NCBI RefSeq assembly: GCF_030758295.1
Contig: NZ_CP132335.1
Coordinates: 2,580,412 to 2,644,411, forward strand
DNA: 64,000 nucleotides
Reading direction: 5' to 3'
Source: Pararhizobium sp. IMCC21322
Lineage (GTDB): Bacteria > Pseudomonadota > Alphaproteobacteria > Rhizobiales > GCA-2746425
Shown here: one piece after another, positions 1-8,439 of the stretch
Layout of the letters: each line of letters begins with the position of its first letter
Position numbering within the stretch: the stretch's first letter is position 1
Notes under the pieces: model-generated
Database searches by the model: none
Told to the model about the DNA's origin: nothing
What the model saw: only the letters and a program-made list of their open reading frames with translations
Translations under genes and position numbers: made by a program

Positions 1-401
1 CTGTCTGCCCGGTTGATTGTTTCTACCAGACAGAAGATGGCATCGTGCTGCACTCAAAAGATCTGTGCATCGGGTGTGGTTATTGCTTCTATGCGTGTCC
101 GTTTGGCGCGCCGCAATTCCCGCAAGCTGGCAATTTCGGCTCCCGTGGCAAAATGGACAAATGTACATTCTGCGCAGGTGGCCCGGAAGAGACCCATTCC
201 ACGGTCGAGTTCCAGAAATACGGACGTAACCGTATTGCAGAAGGCAAACTGCCGATCTGTGCTGAAATGTGCTCAACCAAGGCGTTGCTTGCAGGTGATG
301 GCGATGACGTATCCGCGATTTATCGCGAGCGCGTTGTGGCCCGCGGCTTCGGCTCCGGCGCCTGGGGTTGGGGTACAGCCTACGGCCAGAAGGGCAACTG
401 A
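1..401 (+). CDS. Formate dehydrogenase iron-sulfur (beta) subunit, 3' part
   Basis: Open at the left edge: the frame read from base 3 is uninterrupted to the stop at 399-401, so the start lies outside the window. The visible 132 residues carry a chain of cysteine motifs typical of the four-cluster [4Fe-4S] ferredoxin-like subunit: CPVDC, CIGCGYCFYAC, CTFC and CAEMC. By family this subunit carries electrons from the W/Mo catalytic subunit to the membrane cytochrome b subunit, which follows at 584. The tail (GSGAWGWGTAYG) is typical of the alphaproteobacterial Fdh beta form. A hairpin terminator follows the stop, so the downstream gene may be partly uncoupled. The assignment to formate dehydrogenase rather than another Fe-S oxidoreductase relies on the next gene and is firm. 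Confidence 0.9.
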   Translation, partial: VCPVDCFYQTEDGIVLHSKDLCIGCGYCFYACPFGAPQFPQAGNFGSRGKMDKCTFCAGGPEETHSTVEFQKYGRNRIAEGKLPICAEMCSTKALLAGDGDDVSAIYRERVVARGFGSGAWGWGTAYGQKGN

Positions 402-470
402 GCCCAGTTCGCCCGACTTCCGATCAGCCGGTCTCAGATCAGCAGATCATGACTTCGGCAAATTTTGGAG

Positions 471-497
471 ACGGGCCGCTAGATGCGGCCCGTTTTC
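471..497 (+). terminator. Hairpin terminator or attenuator between fdh beta and gamma genes
   Basis: A perfect 9-bp stem, acgggccgc (471-479) pairing with gcggcccgt (485-493), with a 5-base loop and followed by TTTTC. It sits 70 bases after the beta-subunit stop and about 90 bases before the gamma-subunit start, so it may reduce rather than abolish read-through. Confidence 0.65.
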
Positions 498-583
498 GTC
501 TGCCCTATCACTAAGCAAAACATCTTTGCTCCGGGGCGCTTTTTTGAAATTTTCAAGCATCCGTTAAGAAGGACAAAGCGATC

Positions 584-1891
584 ATGTTCGCATCTGAATT
601 GGCAAAAGTGACAAGGGCGACTTCACAAAGTCTGGCACTCGCTGTCCTCCTGGTCTTTGGATCTCTGCTTGTTGCCAGTTCCGGATTTGCCCAGGATGGT
701 GACCCAGCAGCAAATCAATCGGAAAGTGCCGATCCTGAGGACGCACGGTCCAGCACAGGGGGCGCTCAGACCCTTGAGGACATTCTGCGCCGTCAGCGCG
801 GAGAGCCGGTTGATGACGCGTTTCGCCGTTCCCAAACCGGCGCCGCAGCAAATGCAGATGCACTTTCGTCGCAGCTTGGTGTCAGAGGGGCTGCCTCTGA
901 CTCGGATATATACAGACAATTGAGGTTTGGAACCGGCGATATTACGGTCTCAACTGGTAAGCCTGTGGACCGAATCCTCATTCAGGATGGCGGCATGCGT
1001 TGGCTCGAATGGCGAGAAGGCCCCTTGGCCACCTACGGCGCATATGCGTTGGGAGGCACGATCCTGTTGCTGGCACTGTTTTATCTTCTGCGCGGGCGCA
1101 TCAAGGTAGAACACGGCTTGTCCGGCGTCCTGATGCAGCGCTTTTCCGCCATTGAGCGGTTTGGGCATTGGTTACTGGCCATTTCTTTCATTTTACTGGC
1201 CCTGACCGGGTTATGGCTGCTGTTCGGCAGAATCGTGTTGATCGAGTGGTTCGGAGCGGAGCTTTATTCGCAAATCGCCATTGCTGGCAAATGGGTGCAC
1301 AATAATGTGGCCTGGGCGTTTATTGCAGGGTTGGTCCTGATCTTCTTTCAGTGGGTCTTTCAGAATATTCCCAACCGGCACGACCTCGTCTGGTTGCTGA
1401 AAGGTGGCGGAATTTTCGTGAAGGGCGTTCATCCCCCGGCCAAAAAGTTCAATGCGGGTCAAAAGATTATTTTCTGGAGCGTCATTCTGCTTGGCGCATC
1501 GGTGTCAGCGTCCGGCATATCGTTGCTGTTTCCGTTTGAATTTCCGATGTTTGCGGCAACATTTGCCAAAATCAACGAACTTGCACTCTTTGTGGGGCAG
1601 GAGACCAATCTTCCCACCGAACTGCAGCTTCATGAGGAAATGCAATACGCCCAACTCTGGCACTCTATTATAGCCTTCGCGATGACTGTTATCATTCTTG
1701 CCCATATCTATATTGGTTCGGTTGGCATGCAGGGCGCTTTTGCGGCTATGGGGTCAGGCAAGGTGGACAAAAACTGGGCCAAGGAGCACCACAATCTGTG
1801 GGTGGACAAGGTCGAAGCGGACGAGGCGAAAAAGAATTCCAAAGCCTCTAAACCGGACGACCCTGCGCAAACAGCACAGCCCGCTGAATAG
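584..1891 (+). CDS. Formate dehydrogenase gamma subunit, cytochrome b556 type
   Basis: 435 residues. The N-terminus has a hydrophobic signal-like segment (about 15-36), then a polar region rich in Asp, Ser and Gln (about 37-140), then membrane helices near 147-168, 193-215, 238-260, 290-313 and 355-375. His residues in the helices (FGHWLL, WVHNN, LWHSI, LAHIY) are the expected ligands for two b hemes. The family passes electrons from the Fe-S subunit to quinone or a c-type cytochrome. E. coli FdoI is only about 210 residues; the long N-terminal periplasmic extension is usual in alphaproteobacterial versions. ATG at 584 is preceded by GAAGGA. The next gene starts 2 bases after the stop, so the two are surely co-transcribed. 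Confidence 0.9.
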   Translation: MFASELAKVTRATSQSLALAVLLVFGSLLVASSGFAQDGDPAANQSESADPEDARSSTGGAQTLEDILRRQRGEPVDDAFRRSQTGAAANADALSSQLGVRGAASDSDIYRQLRFGTGDITVSTGKPVDRILIQDGGMRWLEWREGPLATYGAYALGGTILLLALFYLLRGRIKVEHGLSGVLMQRFSAIERFGHWLLAISFILLALTGLWLLFGRIVLIEWFGAELYSQIAIAGKWVHNNVAWAFIAGLVLIFFQWVFQNIPNRHDLVWLLKGGGIFVKGVHPPAKKFNAGQKIIFWSVILLGASVSASGISLLFPFEFPMFAATFAKINELALFVGQETNLPTELQLHEEMQYAQLWHSIIAFAMTVIILAHIYIGSVGMQGAFAAMGSGKVDKNWAKEHHNLWVDKVEADEAKKNSKASKPDDPAQTAQPAE

Positions 1892-1893
1892 TC

Positions 1894-3255
1894 ATGAGGC
1901 TGTCAGCCAATAAGGTGAAAGCCCTGGCCGCTGCCGTTTATTTGCTGACCGCAAGCCTGGCAGTGGCAAATGACGGGTTTGAACGTCTCAGCGGCCATGG
2001 CGGCCCGGTTATGGGTGTTGCCGCAGCCAATGACACGAACGCAAAACTCAGCGCCAGTTTCGATTATTCGGTTGGGTACTGGACGGGTGGCAAACCGACA
2101 TGGCTGGAAGGCCACAAGGCTGCAGTTAACAGCGTTGCATTTCTGGGAAATGATCGTGCAGTGTCTGGTGGCGATGACTCTACGCTGATCCTTTGGGATT
2201 TGAGATCTGCAAAAATGCTGCAGCGGCTTGAAGGCCACACAGCAAAAATCATGTCCGTAACTGTGTCGGCAGACAGCACGCTTATTGCGTCCGCAAGCTG
2301 GGACAGCCGCATTGGCCTTTGGGATGCGGACACTGGCGCGTTGCGCGTATGGCTGACAGGCCACAAAAGCGGTGTGAATGATGTCGCGTTCAGCAAGGAC
2401 GGCACACTTTTGTATTCCGCTTCGATGGATGGGACCGTCAGAAGCTGGAATGTCGCAGATGGCAGTCCAGAACGGGTAGAGGTCAATCACGGCTTTGGCG
2501 TAAATCGGCTCGTGGTCAATGACCGCGAAGGCTGGCTGGCCTATGGAAGCCTGGATGGCGGTACAAGGGTCATCGACGTCGAAAATGGTAACGTGATTGC
2601 TGACGTGACACTTGAACGACGTCCTATCTTGGCGCTGGCTCTCAACTCTGACGCAAGTCGGCTCTCGGTTGGTGACGGTGATGGTTACATAATGGTCCTT
2701 GATACCAGGGACTGGTCCGTTGCCCGCGATTTTCGGGCGGCAAAATCAGGACCGGTCTGGGCTCTGGCTTATACAAATGATGGACGTCTCCTGTCCGGAG
2801 GGCTGGATGAAGCCGTTACGGTCTGGCCGGAAGAGGGGCGTGTCGCGGCGCAAGGCGCGGACCAGCAACCGTTCCATCGTCCGCCGAATGAAATGGAAAA
2901 CGGTGAGCGGCAATTCGTGCGCAAATGTTCCATTTGCCACAGCCTGGGTACAGATGTGAACAGGCAGGCAGGTCCGCCGCTTGGCGGTGTCTTCGGTCGC
3001 CTGGCTGGAACTGTGGAAGGATACAATTATTCCTCCGCGTTGACCGGCAATGATCTCGTCTGGAATGACGACACCATCAACGCGTTGTTTGATGTGGGAC
3101 CTGATGAGTTGACCCCCGGTTCAAAAATGCCGATGCAGAGAATTACCGATGCGCAGGACCGAATTGATCTGGTAGAGTATCTGAAAAGAGCAACCGATCC
3201 GGATGCGCCGGGCACCAATACAGACAGACAAAACGGTCAGGTCGAGGCTGAATAG
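1894..3255 (+). CDS. Exported WD40-repeat protein with C-terminal cytochrome c domain
   Basis: 453 residues. A signal peptide (1-25, ending AVA-N) is followed by about seven WD40 blades (about 30-315), with recurring GH...V...F and ILWDL/GLWDA/RSWNV motifs. After a short linker comes a class I cytochrome c domain: heme attachment motif CSICH (C345, C348, H349), the PPLGG turn, and a probable sixth ligand Met in SKMPM (about 412-414). It should therefore be a periplasmic monoheme cytochrome on a beta-propeller scaffold. Its start lies 2 bases after the formate dehydrogenase gamma gene, which suggests it takes electrons from that enzyme or docks it to a respiratory partner. That role is inference; the two-domain structure is read directly. 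Confidence 0.85.
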   Translation: MRLSANKVKALAAAVYLLTASLAVANDGFERLSGHGGPVMGVAAANDTNAKLSASFDYSVGYWTGGKPTWLEGHKAAVNSVAFLGNDRAVSGGDDSTLILWDLRSAKMLQRLEGHTAKIMSVTVSADSTLIASASWDSRIGLWDADTGALRVWLTGHKSGVNDVAFSKDGTLLYSASMDGTVRSWNVADGSPERVEVNHGFGVNRLVVNDREGWLAYGSLDGGTRVIDVENGNVIADVTLERRPILALALNSDASRLSVGDGDGYIMVLDTRDWSVARDFRAAKSGPVWALAYTNDGRLLSGGLDEAVTVWPEEGRVAAQGADQQPFHRPPNEMENGERQFVRKCSICHSLGTDVNRQAGPPLGGVFGRLAGTVEGYNYSSALTGNDLVWNDDTINALFDVGPDELTPGSKMPMQRITDAQDRIDLVEYLKRATDPDAPGTNTDRQNGQVEAE

Positions 3256-3280
3256 TCCACTAATGAGAGGAATTTAGAAC

Positions 3281-3409
3281 ATGCGTGCGTTTCTTTGTGC
3301 AATTGTTGCGATTGCCGGAATTGCAGTCCTGTTTGATTACGGACTGCCAAGGGTTGATATTCCCGGTGTAGACAGTAGCGACAATAATTCTGTGCGGCTG
3401 GATGATTAG
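3281..3409 (+). CDS. Small membrane or secreted peptide at the end of the fdh operon
   Basis: A 42-residue reading frame starting at ATG 3281 with GAGAGGA about 10 bases upstream. The sequence begins MRAFLCAIVAIAGIAVLF, a single hydrophobic helix or signal, and ends in an acidic tail (DIPGVDSSDNNSVRLDD). It lies 25 bases after the WD40-cytochrome gene on the same strand. I do not recognise a family. The good ribosome site, the membrane helix and the operon position make it a likely real small protein, perhaps an accessory peptide of the membrane complex; this is inference. Confidence 0.5.
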   Translation: MRAFLCAIVAIAGIAVLFDYGLPRVDIPGVDSSDNNSVRLDD

Positions 3410-3462
3410 TTGGGCACAGTAAGCTGAAAAAACAGACTGTTGGCCTCCGTTCGGAATACAGC

Positions 3463-3490
3463 ATGACCGACCCTCAATGACTGACCCTCA
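3463..3490 (+). repeat. 14-bp tandem duplication at a start codon
   Basis: atgaccgaccctca (3463-3476) is followed directly by atgactgaccctca (3477-3490), with one mismatch. The first ATG frame ends after five codons, so only the second ATG can start the regulator. The duplication gives a decoy start just upstream of the real one. Confidence 0.8.
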
Positions 3491-4355
3491 ATTCCTCACG
3501 ACTAAAGAACTTGCCGATATTTTGCGCGTGAAGGAGCGTAAGGTCTATGATCTTGCAAGCGCCGGGGAAATTCCCTGTCGCCGCATTACCGGCAAGTTGC
3601 TCTTTCCCAAATCCGAGGTTGATGCCTGGTTAAGTGGTGCCAAGCCCGCTGGCCCGGTACAAACCAAAATCCTGCCTCATATCATTGCAGGCAGTCACGA
3701 CCCGTTGCTGGATTGGGCGATCCGTGAAAGCGGGTGTGGTCTTGCAACTTTTTTCGACGGAAGTATGGATGGGCTTGACCAATTGAAGTCCGGTCAGGCT
3801 ATGGCCGCCGGAGTTCATTTGGTGGAAGACAGCGGTAACGAGTGGAACCTGTCATTCGTGCGGAATGCATTTTCCGAGGAACCGGTGGTTCTGATGGAAT
3901 GGGCGCGGCGCGAGCAGGGGCTTATCCTGTCTGCCAAACTGGCTTCAATTACATCTCTCTCAGAGTTGAAAGGCAAGCGGATTGCGCAGCGACAGCCAGC
4001 ATCAGGCGCAGGGCGGTTATTCCTGCACGAACTGAAAGCCAAAGGCATCAGGCCGCAGGACTTTGAATTGCTTCCAGATTATGCCCGGACGGAAACAGAT
4101 GCTGCCCTGACCGTTGTGTCCGGCAAGGCCGACGCAGCTCCCGGGCTTTCAGGCCTGGCCAGACAATTTGACCTTGGTTTTCTGCCAATTGTAACGGAAC
4201 GCTACGATCTGCTGGTCGACCGCCGCTCATGGTTTGAGCCGCCCATGCAGGCTCTTCTTAAGTTTTGCTGTTCATCTGAATTTCAACAACACGCCGCCGA
4301 TATTGGCGGGTATGATTTATCCAGCCACGGCAAAATACACTGGAATGGTGCTTAG
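3477..4355 (+). CDS. One-component regulator: excisionase-type HTH plus PBP-like sensor domain
   Basis: 292 residues. Residues 5-55 form an HTH_17/MerR-like excisionase domain (FLTTKELADILRVKERKVYDL, then SEVDAWL). Residues about 65-290 form a periplasmic-binding-protein-like domain without a signal peptide, related to the molybdate/tungstate-binding type (PBP_like). The protein should be a cytosolic DNA-binding sensor of an oxyanion. It lies head to head in stop codons with tupA, 9 bases away, beside the tungstate transporter and a formate dehydrogenase, so control of tungsten or molybdenum uptake or of fdh is likely. The ligand is inferred from neighbours. It may alternatively act in molybdenum cofactor control, since this architecture is also found there. 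Confidence 0.8.
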   Translation: MTDPQFLTTKELADILRVKERKVYDLASAGEIPCRRITGKLLFPKSEVDAWLSGAKPAGPVQTKILPHIIAGSHDPLLDWAIRESGCGLATFFDGSMDGLDQLKSGQAMAAGVHLVEDSGNEWNLSFVRNAFSEEPVVLMEWARREQGLILSAKLASITSLSELKGKRIAQRQPASGAGRLFLHELKAKGIRPQDFELLPDYARTETDAALTVVSGKADAAPGLSGLARQFDLGFLPIVTERYDLLVDRRSWFEPPMQALLKFCCSSEFQQHAADIGGYDLSSHGKIHWNGA

Positions 4356-4364
4356 GCACCGCCT

Positions 4365-5186
4365 CTATTTGGCATTCGGGAAAAACAATTGCTGCCCGTC
4401 ACGCTGGTAAGCGGCAATGGCATCCTGGCCATCTGACGATAGAATCCAGTCGATAAACTGACTGGCCAAATCGGTTTTCACATTCGGGCAGCGATCCGGG
4501 TTGATATCCAAAATTCCATATTGGTTGAACATGGCCGGATCACCTTCCACAACTATTGTGTGGTTTGCCTTGTTGCCAAATGCAATCCATGTGGCACGGT
4601 CGGTCATCACATAGGCATCCATACCAATGCCGACATTCAGTGTAGCGCCCATGCCGGAGCCGGTTTCGCGATACCAGCTTCCACTGGCCGCAGGCGCATC
4701 AACTCCGGCACTGTTCCAAAGGCTGAGTTCTTTCTTGTGGGTGCCACTGTCATCACCACGAGACGCAAACGCAGCTTTGGTTTCAGCAATCTTTTGCAAA
4801 GAAGGAGCCACATCATTGCTGCCGGCAATGCCTGCAGGGTCAGAAGCCGGGCCCACAATCACGAAATCATTATACATGACGTCGGATCGGGTCAGGCCGT
4901 ATCCGTCAGCGACGAATTTTTCCTCCGATGATTTCGCGTGAACCAGAAGCACATCACCATCGCAATTTGTTGCGTTTTTGATAGCCTGTCCTGTGCCAAC
5001 CGCGACAACCCGGACTTCGATACCAGACATCTCTTTTAACCGGGGCAAAAGCGCATCATAGAGCCCGGAATTCTGGGTCGACGTGGTCGATTGAACAATA
5101 ATGAAATCATCAGCCGAGGCTGACCCCATCAAGGCAGTCTGTGCCAGAAGGCAAAGCCCGGTCAGATGACAAAGATATCTGTTCAT
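4365..5186 (-). CDS. tupA: Tungstate ABC transporter substrate-binding protein
   Basis: 273 residues with a signal peptide (about 1-25, ending SASA-DD). The motif QSTTSTQNSGL at about 32-42 is the hallmark oxyanion-binding start of TupA-type proteins, and GDVLLVHAKSSEEKFV and the YNDFVIVGP stretch follow the family pattern. It delivers tungstate (possibly molybdate) to TupB in the inner membrane. It is the last gene of tupB-tupC-tupA, 21 bases after tupC. Placement next to formate dehydrogenase fits a tungsten- or molybdenum-dependent enzyme. Confidence 0.9.
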   Translation of the reverse strand: MNRYLCHLTGLCLLAQTALMGSASADDFIIVQSTTSTQNSGLYDALLPRLKEMSGIEVRVVAVGTGQAIKNATNCDGDVLLVHAKSSEEKFVADGYGLTRSDVMYNDFVIVGPASDPAGIAGSNDVAPSLQKIAETKAAFASRGDDSGTHKKELSLWNSAGVDAPAASGSWYRETGSGMGATLNVGIGMDAYVMTDRATWIAFGNKANHTIVVEGDPAMFNQYGILDINPDRCPNVKTDLASQFIDWILSSDGQDAIAAYQRDGQQLFFPNAK

Positions 5187-5207
5187 TTCATGTCTCCCGG
5201 TAAATGT

Positions 5208-5963
5208 TCAAACCAGCAATTCACCCTTCAGATATGCCATCGCTTCTGGTGATTGCGGCTCTGTAAAGAAGCTCTCTGCAGGTGAGTGCTCATGTGCAAA
5301 CCCCTGATGTAGAAAGACCACATCAGAGGCCAGCCGTTTGGCCTGGCCGATGTCATGCGTAACCAGCACGATTTTGGTTCCATGATTGCTGGCCTGCAGA
5401 ACCAGCTTTTCAATGGCTTGCGTCGCCTGAGGGTCGAGGCTTGCAGTTGGTTCGTCCAGCAGCAACAATTTAGGATGGGCCGCAAGCGCTCGCACCAGTG
5501 CCAGGCGTTGTTGCTCCCCACCGGACAGCAATCTGGCAGGCGAACTGGACAGTTGCTCCAGATCAGCCATCTGCAACAATTCAGCAAGCCGCGTGGGCCG
5601 GTCTTTGCGGTTCACGCCACGCAGTTTAAGTGCGTGGGTCAAATTCCCTTTTACCGACCGTCGCAACATCACCGGTGTTTGGAACACAAGGGCAATATCG
5701 CGAGAGGCTATGCCACATGCGTGTACATGTCCGGCAGTGGGCAACAGCAGCCTTGCGAGCAGACGCAGGGTCAATGATTTGCCAGCTCCGTTCGGTCCCA
5801 TCACTATGGTGATGCCATTGTTGCGGAGGGAAATTGTCAGCCCGTCGACAAGCTTTCTGGAGCCTGCTGCAAACACCACATTTTCCAGTTTGGCGATCAG
5901 CCTGGCTGAATTGTGCTCTGCGCCTTCATGCAGTTGAACGATATCTGCTTCAGGCATAGGCAA
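5208..5963 (-). CDS. tupC: Tungstate ABC transporter ATP-binding protein
   Basis: 251 residues. Walker A GPNGAGKS (56-63), signature LSGGEQQR (146-153), Walker B LLLLDEP followed by TASLD, and the switch His in LVTHD. The start overlaps the end of tupB by 14 bases, showing translational coupling. It powers import through TupB. Related PstB and ModC proteins share the core, but the gene partners point to tungstate. Confidence 0.88.
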   Translation of the reverse strand: MPMPEADIVQLHEGAEHNSARLIAKLENVVFAAGSRKLVDGLTISLRNNGITIVMGPNGAGKSLTLRLLARLLLPTAGHVHACGIASRDIALVFQTPVMLRRSVKGNLTHALKLRGVNRKDRPTRLAELLQMADLEQLSSSPARLLSGGEQQRLALVRALAAHPKLLLLDEPTASLDPQATQAIEKLVLQASNHGTKIVLVTHDIGQAKRLASDVVFLHQGFAHEHSPAESFFTEPQSPEAMAYLKGELLV

Positions 5964-6657
5964 ACCGCTCCATGCTGGTGCGCAGGGACATGAGCGCAGC
6001 GTTTATGGAGATGGACAGCAGAACCAGAATGATACCGAGGCCCAGGGCAAGCGCCAATTCACCTTTGGAGGTTTCAAGCGCAATTGCTGTGGTCATGACA
6101 CGGGTGACATGATTGATATTGCCACCCACAATCATAACCGCACCAACTTCAGCCAGCGCCCGGCCCATACCGGCCAGCGCAGCTGTAATCAGCGAATAGC
6201 GCGCATCCCACAACAAGGTGGATAAGACGTCACGTCGGCGTGCGCTCATGGAGCGCAACAATTCGCTGTACTCGCCATTCAGGTCTTCAACGATCTGCCG
6301 TGTGAGGGCGGCGACAATGGGGGTCACAAGCAGGGTCTGTGCAATGATCATTGCCGTTGGTGTGTAGAGCAGCTGCCAGCTACCAAGCGGTCCGGCACCG
6401 GACAGAAACAGATAAACCGTCAGACCAACAACAACCGGGGGCAATCCCATCAGTGAACTGATGAACACCACAATCATGCCTCTTCCGGGAAAACGGGAAA
6501 TGGCCAACAAAGCACCAAGTGGAAACCCTAACAGGCAAGAGATGCCAACTGCGCTGAGTGTGACAGTCAGAGACAAGCCCACTATTTCAAACAGATCGGC
6601 ATCCAGACTGACGATCAGATTGAAGGCAGCTAAAAAAGCAGCCTGGATATCCTGCAT
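5950..6657 (-). CDS. tupB: Tungstate ABC transporter permease
   Basis: 235 residues, strongly hydrophobic with about six membrane helices. The cytoplasmic EAA-type loop is visible around GMGRALAEVGAVMIVGGN. This is the inner-membrane channel of the TupABC importer. It is the first gene of the minus-strand tup operon. The promoter region (6658-6726) contains an ATGCAT-based inverted repeat that could be the operator. Confidence 0.88.
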   Translation of the reverse strand: MQDIQAAFLAAFNLIVSLDADLFEIVGLSLTVTLSAVGISCLLGFPLGALLAISRFPGRGMIVVFISSLMGLPPVVVGLTVYLFLSGAGPLGSWQLLYTPTAMIIAQTLLVTPIVAALTRQIVEDLNGEYSELLRSMSARRRDVLSTLLWDARYSLITAALAGMGRALAEVGAVMIVGGNINHVTRVMTTAIALETSKGELALALGLGIILVLLSISINAALMSLRTSMERFAYA

Positions 6658-6671
6658 TTGCCTCTCCTAAA

Positions 6672-6699
6672 AATGCATTCAAGTGTATTTTTATGCATT
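6672..6699. promoter_or_regulatory. Inverted repeat upstream of tupBCA, candidate operator
   Basis: aatgcat (6672-6678) and atgcatt (6693-6699) are perfect inverted arms separated by 14 bases, about two helical turns centre to centre, just upstream of tupB. The HTH/PBP-like regulator encoded at 3477 is the obvious candidate to bind here, which is inference. Confidence 0.4.
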
Positions 6700-6726
6700 A
6701 TTTGTTGTAATTTACCAGTTTTGCAG

Positions 6727-6765
6727 AAAAAAACAACAAACACGCGCTTTTTCAAACGCGTGTTT
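6727..6765 (-). terminator. Terminator of the phnDCEE operon
   Basis: Read on the minus strand, aaacacgcg and cgcgtgttt form a 9-bp stem (6738-6746 with 6757-6765) with a 10-base loop, followed by GTTGTTTTTTT. It lies 20 bases past the phnE stop and before the tup promoter. Confidence 0.75.
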
Positions 6766-6784
6766 CCGGGAGTGCATGTTGGTA

Positions 6785-7603
6785 TCAGATGATTGCGCCG
6801 CGCACCTTTGCAGAAACCCATTCACTGATGAGAACTGCAACGAGGATGACCAGCAGGATTAGACTGACCTGCGGCCAAGCCAGCGTATTCAGTGACCCCT
6901 GCAATTGCAGGCCGATGCCGCCTGCGCCAACCAGCCCAAGAACGGTTGATTCGCGAATATTGATGTCCCAGCGGAACACCGCAATCCCGGCAAAGGCGGG
7001 TAGGATTTGGGGCACAATACCGTAAGCCATCACCTGCCAGCGGCTGGCACCTGTGGCCGCAATGGCTTCAACCTGGCTCTGATCAATTTCCTCAATCGCC
7101 TCATAGAGCAGTTTGGCACAGAAACCGATGGATCGGATGGTGATGGCCAGCATGCCCGCAAAGATACCCGGTCCAACAATAGCCACCAGCAGCAGCGCCC
7201 ATATCAACGAGTTGATCGAGCGTGACGAGACGATAATCAGCAAGGCAATGGGCCGGATGATATAGCGGTTGGGGGTTGTGTTGCGCGCTGCCAGAAAAGC
7301 AACGGGGACAGCCAGAATCAGGGAGAACAATGTTCCCAGCGTTGCAATGTTCAACGTATCCCAAATGGGTTCCCAGAGCGTATCAATATAGCCCCAGCGC
7401 GGCGGCAGGGCGCGCGAGCCGATATCAGCCGCAATGCGCGGTGCGTCCCACACAAAAAACCATTCGGTTGCGTCAGAAATCTGAGCCCAGCAATAGAGAA
7501 AGATGATGGTGCCAAACAGCCAGCCTGCCCAGTTCAACAATTGACTGTTGCGGTCGCGCCGTTGCCAGACTTTCAGTCCGCTTTTGTTGGATGAAACTGG
7601 CAT
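6785..7603 (-). CDS. phnE: Phosphonate/phosphate-type ABC transporter permease, second copy
   Basis: 272 residues with about five or six membrane helices. The permease loop is clear in EAIAATGASRWQVMAYGIVPQ, and [13 protein letters not shown] is diagnostic of PhnE. The start codon overlaps the upstream permease stop by one base (TAATG). With its paralogue at 7603 it should form a heterodimeric channel for a phosphonate, phosphite or phosphate ester. It is the last gene of phnD-phnC-phnE-phnE and is followed by a strong terminator. Confidence 0.88.
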   Translation of the reverse strand: MPVSSNKSGLKVWQRRDRNSQLLNWAGWLFGTIIFLYCWAQISDATEWFFVWDAPRIAADIGSRALPPRWGYIDTLWEPIWDTLNIATLGTLFSLILAVPVAFLAARNTTPNRYIIRPIALLIIVSSRSINSLIWALLLVAIVGPGIFAGMLAITIRSIGFCAKLLYEAIEEIDQSQVEAIAATGASRWQVMAYGIVPQILPAFAGIAVFRWDINIRESTVLGLVGAGGIGLQLQGSLNTLAWPQVSLILLVILVAVLISEWVSAKVRGAII

Positions 7604-8439
7604 TACTGAACCTTTGCGCGAATGATGCCGGACAGATATTCCAGCATCATGACGACGACGATGATAATTAGAAGAATGGCTGCGGCCGTATCAAACTCAT
7701 AGCGGTCAAAGGCCGTGTTGAGGGTGGCTCCGATGCCACCTGCACCCACCAGCCCCAAAACGGCGGATTCGCGAAAGTTGATATCAAGTCGATAGATCGA
7801 CAGCCCGATAAGGCGCGGCATGATCTGGGGTTGAACGCCGTAATTGATCCATTGTGTCCATGTGGAGCCAGTGGCGCGAATGGCTTCAGCCTGAACCTTG
7901 TCCATATCCTCAATATCTTCTGCCAGCAGTTTGGCCAGAAAACCAATCGTCGCGAAACTCAAAGTCAGAAAACCGGCCAGCGGACCAAATCCGAAAATCG
8001 CCACAAGAAGAATGGCAACGATAATCTCGTTCAAGGCACGCGATACGGCAACAATGCCGCGGCAGACGATGTACACCGGCAGCGGCGCAATGTTTCGCGC
8101 GGCACCAAGGCCAATTGGAATGGAAATCAAAATGCCAACGACCGTTGAGGCAATGGTCATCTCGACGCTTTCAATAAGACCTTCTCTGATATCCACAGCA
8201 CGTGAGCTGAAATCAGGATTGGCAAAGCCCAGAACGAATTGCAGGCCGCGGTCCAGACCCTCGCTAACGCGGGCCCAGTTCACCTCAAGGGAGCCAATCG
8301 CCAGAATAAGATACACGATAGTGCCGATGGTTAGACCCCACCGCCACATGTTGGATTGAATGAATGCAGGCTTCTGCCATTGACGACCAACCAGATCTTC
8401 CAGTCGGACATCTGTATGTAGGGTAGAGGTGCGGTTCAT
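7603..8439 (-). CDS. phnE: Phosphonate/phosphate-type ABC transporter permease, first copy
   Basis: 278 residues. The motifs match the following permease: [21 protein letters not shown] in the ATPase-contacting loop and [13 protein letters not shown] downstream. It starts inside the last codons of phnC (4-base overlap, ATGA). It is paralogous to the gene at 6785; two different PhnE subunits are common in Rhizobiales, as in the PhoCDET/PhnCDEE systems. Confidence 0.88.
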   Translation of the reverse strand: MNRTSTLHTDVRLEDLVGRQWQKPAFIQSNMWRWGLTIGTIVYLILAIGSLEVNWARVSEGLDRGLQFVLGFANPDFSSRAVDIREGLIESVEMTIASTVVGILISIPIGLGAARNIAPLPVYIVCRGIVAVSRALNEIIVAILLVAIFGFGPLAGFLTLSFATIGFLAKLLAEDIEDMDKVQAEAIRATGSTWTQWINYGVQPQIMPRLIGLSIYRLDINFRESAVLGLVGAGGIGATLNTAFDRYEFDTAAAILLIIIVVVMMLEYLSGIIRAKVQ

